A stretch of 64,000 nucleotides of DNA from Gymnorhina tibicen (lineage: Eukaryota > Chordata > Aves > Passeriformes > Artamidae), in assembly GCA_013399875.1 (NCBI GenBank), contig VXAZ01000967.1, forward strand, positions 60,836-124,835. The letters run 5' to 3'. The position numbers and the translations under genes were made by a program. How positions within the stretch are numbered: position 1 is the stretch's first letter; each line of letters opens with the position of its first letter. Shown here piece after piece: positions 54,601 to 64,000 of the stretch. The notes under the pieces are model-generated. The model was not told where the DNA came from and did no database searches. It saw only the letters and a program-made list of their open reading frames with translations.

Positions 54601-57600
54601 TCAAGGTCATCAGTAAAAGTGATTATCCACCCTACTTCGAGAAGGAGGTCTACGACGGGACAGTGTTTGTTGGGCTGCCCCAGAGAAGCTTCGTCTACCA
54701 AGCTGGGGATCCTTCCACCCCGCTGGTGATAACGGCAATGGATAAGGATTTCCCCGATGTAAGAAACTAAAAAGTGCACTGTGTTCTGTCTCACTGCTTC
54801 GGGCTTAAAGCAGGATTGGGAAACACGAGGGAGGGAAGCTGGAGAGAGGCAAACACATGTTGTCCTCTAGTGTTCCATGTTATATTCCCTTGGAAATTCC
54901 GCAGAGATCAGAACCTCTTATGGTGTGATGTAATGGGGAGAAGCTGCTGGACTCCCCTCTTCCAAAGCCAGTCCCCCAGATCACCTGCATAGCTGTGTTT
55001 TGCTTGGGCAAGTACTAAAGTTACCAACACAAGCTGGGTTAAGACTTGGGATTTTTTTTTTAATGTTTTTGTGATACATTCTTGACCTCTGAGCAACAGG
55101 GTGAACACAGCTGAGTTCAGCCTTTCTCACCTACTCAGCTCAGGTTTATTTATTGCTCTCCACACCCGCTCATACCTCAGGTGTTTTGGATGAGTCCTGC
55201 TAAGGGGTTGTTGGGAAGATGCACATGAAGCACAGTGTGGTCTGATCACCCACTCTCTGGCTTTTCAGAAAGTCAACCCCAACATCAAGTACTCTCTCAA
55301 AAACAGCACCGATTTCATCGCAACCAGGGATGGGCTCATCCTGACCAACGTGGTGCTGGAGTCCCCAGGAACTGTGACCATCCAGGTAAGGGCAGCTTTC
55401 TTGGGTATTTTGGCAGGGCATGGAAAGAAGGAGGAATAAAAATCCTCTTTTCGCTTGCGTCAAATGAAGCAGTCAATAACTTTAGACTTGTAAGAAGCTG
55501 GATGTTCCCTTTGTCCACATGCCTGCCTAAGGCTTGCCTGGCACAGTGCCATGCCCTGTGGAGCTGTCTGAACCAGGCTGGCCACAGCACTGCTGGAGCT
55601 CCATGGGCAGGGCACAGAGAGGTGTCAACACCTGCTGCTCCTGCCCCACACCGCCTCAGAACCTGTGCTCTGCACTGTGCTGGGAGCTAAACGCAGAGCA
55701 GGAATGTGGTTCAGCTCCTCCAGTCCCAGGGCAGGGAATCTTCAGAGCTCTTGTTCCCCTGTGACCAGGCTGTCCAGTCACAGTGAAGGGCTGTGGTGAG
55801 GGACAAGGTACTTTGTCCTCAAAGGGCCCCCCCCAGACTTTAAGAGTGAGCTGGAGATCTGGAAGTCCCTAAGCCATCTCTCTCCCATGTTCCCATAGGC
55901 TGTTGGAAAAGATGTGTTGAGCCTGCAGGAGGCAAGCACCATAATTGTCGTGGAGGTCATCCTTGCCACAGGTAGGCTGGGGGGATCTCTGTTTTCTGCT
56001 CTGTGGAGTTGACTGGGGAGTCTTTTCCACTTCTGCAGCAAACTGGCCGTGCTGGATCACCTGCTGAAGTCTGTGGGCCTGGGCTGAGGCCAGCCCCGTA
56101 CCTACAGGAGGTTCTGTGGTGGCTTCAAGAGAGAAAACACCCCAACAACATCCTCACAGCGTAGTCACCACACGCCTCAAAGAGCCTCCTGAGACTTTAA
56201 GTGGTGCTGTGTGTTGTAGTGTCATTTCTTGTTGTTCCAAAGCTAAATCTGGGGTTGGTTCATGCTGGGAAATAACCCAGGATGTCTTATCATGGCAAAG
56301 GAGACCTCGGTACATCATTGCTCCTTTTTAGCCAAACACAGACAAAACTGCAAGGTTCTTGCCTGTCTTAGGCAGAGCAGAGGGCAGCTGGCACACCCCA
56401 AAGCCAAGCTTGCCCATGAGCCAAGGCATTTTCTACTCAGGTCAGGTCAGGCTCTTTTACACCAGCATTTTATGGTGTTACAGGAGAAACAGCCCATGAG
56501 AAATAAGATAGACATGAGGCTTTATAGGTACCCCTCCAGCTACTGTTTAACCGTGTCAGTGTAAAAACAGCTCACACTTCCATACTGCCGAGGAATGACT
56601 CTTAAATTGGTCTAATAAAGAAATTAGGTTTGAAGTTCACGAAGCTTCTTACGATTTGGATTAAGATGAACCAATATAATGAATTTTCATCTCAGGATCA
56701 GCAGACAATGCCCAGACTCTACTGGATTCTACACAATGATGTGTGATTGATGTTCCATCACTTCACCCTCTCATCACCACCGTCATAGGGTGGGAAAAAC
56801 AAGTGGGCTCCTGGGTGTAAATTTGGATTCCCTAAAGGTAGTGTCACTTCACAGCTAAAACCCACCTAAACCCCATTTATGGGCACAGCCCAGCTCAGCA
56901 TAAAACTAGTCCAGGTGTCAGCACACAGAGCTGAAAATGTTCCTAGCATGTACCAACACTTCAGGGCAATTTTGAAATGTTGCCCTTGCTGCTTAAGCCA
57001 CACAGAACAATGGTGCTGTTGAATATGCAGAGTTACACAGCTCTGTGACTCTCTGTGGGCTGTGGCTCCCCAGGAGACAGGATTAAGCGGCAAAAATTCA
57101 CTGAGGTCCTAAATCCTCGCCGAGGCGTTAATGATAAACTGAAGGCAGAATCAAACACAGAGGGAATACTCCAATTCCATTATCATAAACAGGTCAGCAG
57201 GAGAACAAAACCTTGTTTCATTAATCATTAATGAGAGTCATTTACACTACAAAATGAAGCTGGAAAACTTAGAGAATCCCACCACCAAGCAAAGCTGAGA
57301 ATGGTACTGTCTTTCCAGTCTGGTGTCGATCTCTGTACAAATGCCTGACACTGACCAGTGGCTGGAAGCAGAAACTGCCCCTGAGCAGGCTGGGCAATAT
57401 TGCTACAGCTACAAAAGGGCAGGAAAGCTTTTCTTGTCCTGGGACTTTCTAATGCTTTTCCTATTTCCTATTCTGCTTCTTTGTTTCTTATTTTGATGTG
57501 CTCATGTGTACTGGAGGGGATGTTCCAGATGAAAGGAAGCTTTGCATTTTCACACACAGACGTACAAGCAAACCTCATTTTTGCATTCTGGTGTAAAACG

Positions 57601-59588
57601 GTGAAGCAGGAAAGTCGAAGGCCTAAATAGCTTTACTCCATGTAGCATCTGCTTGCCTGATGCAGTCAGGTATTTATTAACTTAGTTAAATCACAGGGTA
57701 AAAGTCTCTGTCCTGTAAATCGCTGCTATTTCCATTTCACTGAATTTATTGGAAATGACAATATTCTGTGCAATAAAAAAAGAAGTCCTCTGCTTTTAGG
57801 ACAGAAAAAAAAGGTTTTCTGTGGTATCAGATATATCACTGTCACATTCTGCAGCATAGGATGCTTCCTTGCCCTTCAAAAATTGGTCAGTTTCTCCCTC
57901 AGTGAAGAGTTGTGTTGGAAAATGCTGCCTGCCAGTTTTAGGCTTTGTAACACTGGTTTGTTTTCCTCACAGCTGTAACCCCCTCTGACAAGATGTACTC
58001 TGCTCAGGACATGGCTGTCTTAGGGGGGACATTAGCAGCACTGCTGTTAATTGCCTTAGTCTTCCTTGGAGTGCTGGTATGGAAATCCAGTAGATGGTAT
58101 GGAAAACCTGTCAAATACCTGATGAAAAGAAAGGTAAGTGCCTTGCTTGTACCTGAACTTCTAAGAGTTAGAAAATGGGATCTGAGGAGGGTTTAAATTA
58201 TGGATGGGCTGCCCAAGTACTACACATTTGTGTGAAGGTGGTGAATCACTCCCGAGACAAAGTTTACAGAGGTGGCATCCCTTTGGTGGTGTTTGCTGCT
58301 GTTCTTTGTGCCCCTGAGGCTGGAGCTGTATGGTGGATGATGAGCAGACACAGCAAAGAGAGCACTGCAGCTCCATGGAGCACAAAATCTGGGATGAATG
58401 TGGTATATATCAGGGGCGGTCTCTGAAAAACACCTGTCTGTGGTATAAACCACTATTCATCCTTCAAAGTCAAAGGAGAGGAGAGTCCCTTCATACCTTA
58501 TCCCAAGGCATGGGCTCAGACACTCGTCTGCACCTGAGCTATTTAATTTTGGACCTCTCAGGTCCTTGGCAGATTGGTCACTGGAAAGTTTAGGCTGTAA
58601 TTCATCTGAGCAGATGTTGGTCTGTGCCATAGGCTGGGCCTGCCAGGAGCCTAGGCATGAGTCCAGAGCACATGGCTCAGGTGGGTAACAGAAGTCCTTC
58701 ACCCTGAGTGAGGGCAATCCCACTGCAGAGTGGGGTGCGTACAAATCAGTGTGTGGTGCTGGTGCTCAGCCCTCCTGGAGAACAAGCCCACTAATCTGAG
58801 AAAACTCCAGAAATGGAGCCAATAAAAAATGTCTGTTCCAGGGATCTGCATCTTTCCCTGGCTTCAAACAGTTCTAACTGCAAACCAAGCTGAACTTTCC
58901 TGAGCAGGAGCTCAGTCACTGGAGCCACCCCTTCCCTCCTGCCCCCCGTTTCTTTTCCTGTCACTACAATCACAATGTGTCTCTCCTCCTGTAGCTCTCC
59001 AAGGAAATCTCTGGGGGTCACCAGAACAAATATTACCAGGAAGATGAACAGCCAGATGTGAGGACCATGCAGCGTGAGACATCAGAAACCAGAAGTGTCC
59101 AGGCAGAGACTCCTGTGCCAGAGCAGCCAGCACTTTCTTTGGCCTCCTCCAGTGCAGAGGAAATGGAGAGGCTCCCAAAGAGCTCCATAGCTTCCACTGT
59201 CATCTTCGACCAGGAAGAGAAAGAGGAAGAAAAGGAAGAAGAGGTTGGACAGGAGAAAGAAGTGAAGTCAATCCTCAAGACAGACAGGCACGTGGCAGAT
59301 GATGGCTACAAAGCTGTGTGGTTTAAGACCGATGTAGACCCCGAGGCTGGAGAGAGGGTTGAAGTGATTGAGGACAATGCAGCAGATGATGATGATGATG
59401 ATGATGATGATGACAGTGACCAAGATCTGCAGAAGAATGAGGAGGAGGAGGAAGAAGGTTCTGACACGGATGGTCACCACCGAGGGCTGGGAGTGTCCTT
59501 TGCCTCAGAGAGCCCATCACCCCCTGCAGCAGAGGTGACAGTCAACACATCTCACACAGGTGCAGGGACAGATGACTCTGAGATATAA
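48650..59588 (+). CDS. CDHR5: Cadherin-related family member 5 (brush-border protocadherin), 14 coding exons
   Basis: Single-pass adhesion protein of the intermicrovillar complex in enterocytes and kidney tubule; pairs with CDHR2. Exons: 48650-48728, 48917-49092, 50060-50110, 50423-50515, 50643-50741, 51858-51968, 52315-52491, 52854-52944, 54120-54217, 54552-54758, 55269-55385, 55899-55971, 57973-58133, 58995-59588; all join in frame to 708 residues. Signal peptide about 1-24 (LLLLPLSAQVLAQA); four cadherin repeats about 25-455 with NENDNSP (114-120), ATDAD (149-153), LDYDKF (188-193) and matches such as PWFLPC and PGPIYA that I recall in human CDHR5; TM 472-494; 214-residue cytoplasmic tail with GYKAVWFKTDVDP, ten Asp (about 642-651) and C-terminal DDSEI, a class I PDZ ligand like human DDSYI, presumably for harmonin. 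The Ser/Thr-rich mucin repeats before the TM in mammals are missing. Confidence 0.95.
49235..49547 (+). mobile_element. CR1 LINE 3'-end fragment in CDHR5 intron 2
   Basis: It begins around gagagaccatttataagggc and continues through gatgggatattgggaagaaa and the 'ggccctggcacagggtgccc' block to ttctatgatc. This is the longest CR1 copy of the window, plus orientation, closely related to the copy at 100. Confidence 0.92.
59385..59414 (+). repeat. CDHR5: Coding (GAT)9-GAC microsatellite in CDHR5 exon 14
   Basis: Nine GAT codons and one GAC encode ten Asp in the cytoplasmic tail. Slippage would change the length in whole codons. Confidence 0.95.
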
Positions 59589-61380
59589 TGGAAATTGGGT
59601 ACATACCCCCAAAAAGGGGGCAATCTCAGCTTCTTTGCTGACATGAAGCCCATCTTTCTGCTCAGGGGGAAAACTGGAATGCAGAAGGGTGAGGTTATCT
59701 GTCCAGCTTGTCTGAATGCAGCAAGTAAGGCCAGCAGAGATTACAGCTAATTTAACCCTGTAGTGAGACCTTGGAATATCACTTAGGATTTTCAGGGTGA
59801 AGCATTTCATCTTTCTACCTTCCTGCCTGTGCCCCCTGGGTCCCTTGACATCACCTTTCCCAAACTGGCTGCAGGTACAGCAGAGCTGTAACTGACCTGG
59901 CCTGGCAGCAGCGGGCCCAGCTCACCAGGAGCAGTTGAGTTGCACAGTCCAGTGTTGTTTGGCTCGTCCCTTTAGGGTGTTGCAGCTGGGTGTCAGCAAG
60001 TCCTTCTGAGTCTGCAGGTGCTCCTGTGACTATGCAGGGGCTGACTTCAGGGCTTGGCTCTGCTCTGTACTCCCAGCACAAGCAGCTGGAATGTGCCACC
60101 AGGTCCTTGTCCTGCCAGCCAGGAGGTTCCACACTCAGGACCTGCTGTTTCCTTTGTCACTGGTAAACAAGGACTGATCACACGTTCTTTACTGGAGGAC
60201 TTTGTCATCAATTTTCTATGTCATAAACTCACTAATTGTACAGTATTTTAGCTGTCTATCTGCTGTCAGGCAAAAGAGCTCCTGAGATATTGTCTTCAAG
60301 TGCCAAGTCAGCACTTTGTTTCCAGGTAGCAGAGGGAAGGAAATATTTGATGCTCTTGTCTAGGTTTGCACCTCCCATCAACCAATCTCCTCCCCCAGCT
60401 GGCAGCCAAAAGTTGGGCTGGTTTCCACTGGCTGAGAGTGTGGCTATGTCCATTTGCATCTTCTGATCATCAGCACAAGATTTGTGTTGCTCCTGGAGAA
60501 AGAAACCAAAGCGTGACTGCTGGGATCTGCAGGTACATCAGAGCACCGATGATTCCAAGGAGGGTTTTATCCTCTTGGGCCATACGTGTCCCTGTCCCAG
60601 TGTTCCCATGCTCAGTCCTGCTCTCCTGTCTCTGAGGAATGCTGCCCTGGCTGCCTGGACTTCAGGAGCTGTTTGTGTTGAAGATCAAGCCCAGGACCTG
60701 GGAAGCTTCCCTACTTCCTGCAGCAAAGCTGTTTGCCCGGGAATTACAGTGTGGTAACGGAGGCCGGGGAGCACGCCCTGTGTTTGCCGTGTAAACAGAG
60801 CCCCTCCAGCCCCTCCAGCTTTGGGATATCTCCAGGGAGCATTTCCCACAGGACTGCGAGAACTCTCCAGCAGCTGCTCCCTGCCAACCCAACGCCTCTG
60901 GCCACCAGCAAGGCTGAGGGTTGAGCCTGCCTGCCCCCCGTGCTGATGCTGCTCGTGGGAGGGTTGCTGATTGGGGGGAAGCTGGAGTGCTTCTCCTCTG
61001 CTTGGCTTCCTTGGTGGTTGTACTGTGTGTGGTCCATTCCTGTCAGTGCTCTGCTGTCTGTCTGCCTTCCCTCTGCTGCTGTGTACTCTGGGCTTCTGCT
61101 GGCACACTGATTTATGAGCTCCCTGCATCTGCAATCTGTGCTTAGCTCGTGGTGCTTTCCTTCCCCTCACCGGTGTGCTTCCCATGCTGTTGGAATGGGA
61201 CTGGTCCCATCAAAGAGGTCTTTGTTTTCTCCCAGGTCTCCTCAGTGCATACAGCCACAGTATTTGGTGTTTTTCAGGGTTAGGAGTTTAATTTCAAAGG
61301 AGATGATGTTTGGTAAATATTGTGTCTGTGGAAGTGGTTGTTGTCATGAGGAGAACGAATAAAACTTGGCAGCAGGCAGA
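59589..61380 (+). other. CDHR5: CDHR5 3' flank / probable 3' UTR with AATAAA at 61358-61363
   Basis: No further exon recognised. The first clear canonical hexamer after the stop is gaacgaataaaacttgg at 61358, which would give a 3' UTR of nearly 1.8 kb. An earlier non-canonical signal cannot be excluded. Confidence 0.45.
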
Positions 61381-63735
61381 GCTCAGCTGCTTCCAGCTAT
61401 TGCCTGTTAAAGCCTCCAGATCCTGTGTTCTTGACTCCTGTCTTTTTGGAAAGAAATGAAGGAAAATATGTAAGGAACAAGAAGAAAATTTAACCTTTTG
61501 AGTTCAAGTCCATGTGAGCTTGCACTCCATCTGTTTGGGTTGGTTTGTCTGCTGAGGCTGGGAAGGGTGACAGACTTTTTGCATCATTGTGCAACGATCA
61601 TGTTCACTTATAAACATCTGCATAAGAAAAAAAATGTACAGATAGAAATGTTTGACGGATAGAAAATTGGATCAGCTTAAGTGTTTTTTGATGGCAAATA
61701 AATATCTAAGTACCTTGAAAATCTCATCCTTACATTCCAAAGACATTCAAGTGCTTTTGGAAGTTTAACTCTACAGGTAGATTTAAGAAATCTCTTTCAC
61801 CCCATCCCCAGTCAAGCTCTGTTTTTTATTTCTGTATCAGCTTAGAATTATACTTTAATGTACTCGTAATGCAGAGCTATAAAAAGCTGGTTAACAAATC
61901 TGCAGGGGGAGAAAGAGCAGTTTCAATGTGGCCACGGTAAGTGTGGATTTGAGGTTTTACAGGTGGGAGTGGCACAGATGCTAAGGGAGAAGATCCTCAC
62001 GGCTTTCCAGCTTGGAACACCCTGTCCTGATGTAACACAGACCTGGCATGTGCCTGTTTCACCTTCATTTTGGCCTCTACAAGGAAAAGAAGCCACATCC
62101 CCTCTCAGCTGCCAGGGGAAACTCTAAAGCTGAATTGGAACCAGCAGGTGCAAGCAGGGAATTGGAAAAATCAAGTGAATACAGACATTTTACCTGCAGG
62201 AAGTAATGGAAACAGACTGAAAAATTCCCAGGTGTCTGAAAATTCATTTCTGCTCAAATTTTGTCCCCATTTAGAACTGAATAACCTCACGGATTTCATC
62301 AAGTCTCATTGGCATAATTGACAGCAAATGCATCCTTTTGCTTTTTTTTTGCTTCTGAGAGAAAAATGCTTTTGGCACATGGCTTGCCAGAGTGCAGAGG
62401 ATACTTGCTGGTTTAGTTTCGAAGGGATAGAAGAGAACTGGAGACCTTTCTCTTTGTATGTAGGACAGCAGAATGATCTAGCATTTATGAACTTCCAAAT
62501 GATAAATAGTGGAAATAAAAGATCTGTTTTCATCTGATTCCCCTTGGATATTGAGCACCCTTAGCTCTAAAAGGGGTTCTTTTTCCTTCAAAAAAAGAAG
62601 TCAATTCAATTTTATTCTGGTTTGTGCAATTTATTTTTTTATGAGTTAGTTGCTGAGTCTTCATGGAAATAAAGCTGACCTCAGCAGTAAATGGAATTTT
62701 AAAGAAACAGGATCAACATCATCACACAGGTTTTAAGCAAATTATGGCCTTTCCTTTTTATAAATACATATTTTATCCAATCAACAATAACAGCAGTTCA
62801 CCATCAAATTTCAAGGAACAAATTTTGAGCTATAAGAACTGAGGCTGCAGAAATGACCCAGCAGTAATACTTGAATAGGAATTGTATTCCTGTGCTCTTT
62901 TTGCACCAAGAGGCTGCTGTAATGAAGGACAGAGATCGCAGTGTTGGGTTTCCCCTTCATTTGCGTAAGCTGAGATAAACACTTGTAGGATAAGGCTTAA
63001 TGGAATAGCTGAAAAATGTAAGACGCCCTATTATACTCGTGTTCTGCTTGGATTTAGACATCTTTATGCATGTGTGATGCGTTTTATAGTAGGATAAGTA
63101 TGCTAACTGTTCAGGTGTAAAAGTAACAGATTTCTTAGGGAGATACAAGGCCATATATCCCTTTTAGGTCTGTCATGAGCTTCTTGCCCATGTGATGGAG
63201 AAGCACCCACCTGTCAACACCATGGTCACAGTTGGTCTCTCCTGTGCTTACAAAAGCTTTATGAGTCACAGGCATCACAAGGGCCTTCAGAGTCTGTGAG
63301 TTAAGGGCAATTGTGAAGAAACAAAACATCGCTTTTTGCTCATCCAGTTTTCTTCATGAGAAATCTCTCTGTTATTGATCACATTCCCAATAACAGCAGG
63401 CAGCTAACGTGTCACTGCAGATTCCAAAAAACCCATTGAAGGGGAGATCATTGCTTGTGCTTCCACCACCAGGTGAGACAAGAGATGGTCATAACCCAGG
63501 AGGCTGGTTTTGGGATGTTTTATGGAACTGGCCAAGAAGCTTTTACTTCTGGGGTTTCCATAGTCTGTCCATGGCAGGCCCAGCCTGTGCTTCAGCTCAG
63601 TGCCACTCTGGGCCCTCAGTCCACAGGGAAATGAATGTCTCGGGCAGTTCGTACAGCTCTGTTTAATCCCTTATGGATTAGGATGAGTTTCTGGGAGCAG
63701 GCTGTCCATCCTGACTTGTTTCCTTCCCTCTCCCT
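61381..63735. other. Intergenic beyond CDHR5
   Basis: No gene, RNA or repeat recognised on either strand. A splice-flanked 52-bp open segment at 63421-63472 was considered and not accepted. Confidence 0.45.
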
Positions 63736-64000
63736 GTCAGGCTGTAGCTGCGCAAGGCTGAGGTGAGAGCGGGATCTGTAACGCCTCTGACTCTCCGTGT
63801 CCGGCCGAGGCTGAAGCCGTGTTTGCTGTCAGTGCCAACGGAGCGGGAGATGCTAAAGACTGAGAACTCCTTCCCCTGCATCCCAAGACTCCGTGTCCGT
63901 AAGGGGCTCCTTTCTTGGTGGCACCTTAGGGACGCTTCCCAAGGCAGCGGGCGGAGGAAGCCGCGGGTGTCGGCGTGGGAGCCGTCGGGACACGCCGAGC
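63736..64000. promoter_or_regulatory. CpG-rich edge, possible start of the next gene's CpG island
   Basis: CpG density and GC content rise sharply in the last 265 bp (for example gcggaggaagccgcgggtgt). The window ends before any coding start can be recognised. In human the next genes are IRF7 and PHRF1; the link here is inference. Confidence 0.4.

Noticed and set aside
63421..63472. 52-bp segment with acceptor gtcactgcag and donor gtgaga
   Set aside because: Open in two frames but too short to identify, with no neighbouring exon to join; splice-like sites occur by chance at this rate.

Overview
The window looks like avian nuclear DNA. It carries four intact, intron-containing vertebrate genes, 3' ends of CR1 LINEs (the dominant avian retrotransposon), two LTR-like insertions, and a prohormone with the two-peptide layout known for bird secretin. 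Gene order is DEAF1 (+), DRD4 (-), SCT (+), CDHR5 (+), with a possible TMEM80 first exon (-) head-to-head with DEAF1. This is the same neighbourhood as human 11p15.5 as I know it. Species cannot be fixed from the sequence; a neognath bird, perhaps a songbird, is an inference from the CR1 and LTR content.

Left part (1-21.5 kb): a CR1 tail, then a CpG island (about 1.06-2.33 kb, with an assembly gap) acting as a probable bidirectional promoter. The 13-exon DEAF1 gene follows (2118-20941): SAND DNA-binding domain, nuclear localisation signal, leucine-rich export/coiled-coil segment and C-terminal MYND zinc finger. Introns hold a CR1 fragment, a run of 17 G and an antisense solo-LTR-like insertion. 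All exon joins keep frame, giving 520 residues from the best start. One 66-bp exon before MYND has no counterpart in the human protein as I recall it.

Middle (21.5-33.5 kb): a second solo-LTR-like element, then the dopamine D4 receptor on the minus strand (4 exons, 364 residues, tail-to-tail with DEAF1) with a CpG-rich 5' end. From 33.5 to about 42.6 kb I see no gene, only a CR1 tail and small tandem repeats.

Right part (42.6-64 kb): the secretin gene encodes a secretin-like peptide and secretin from two tandemly duplicated 105-bp exons. A TATA-like promoter and candidate non-coding first exon lie upstream. CDHR5 (14 exons, 708 residues) is the brush-border mucin-like protocadherin; it lacks the mucin repeats of the mammalian protein but keeps a class I PDZ-type C terminus. 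The last 4 kb hold the CDHR5 3' region and, at the very edge, a CpG-rich segment that may begin the next gene's promoter.

The most striking pattern is a strand-biased array of TTCG motifs in the DEAF1 CpG island, partly spaced at exactly 10 bp. TTCG is the core recognised by DEAF1's own SAND domain, so the array is a candidate autoregulatory element.
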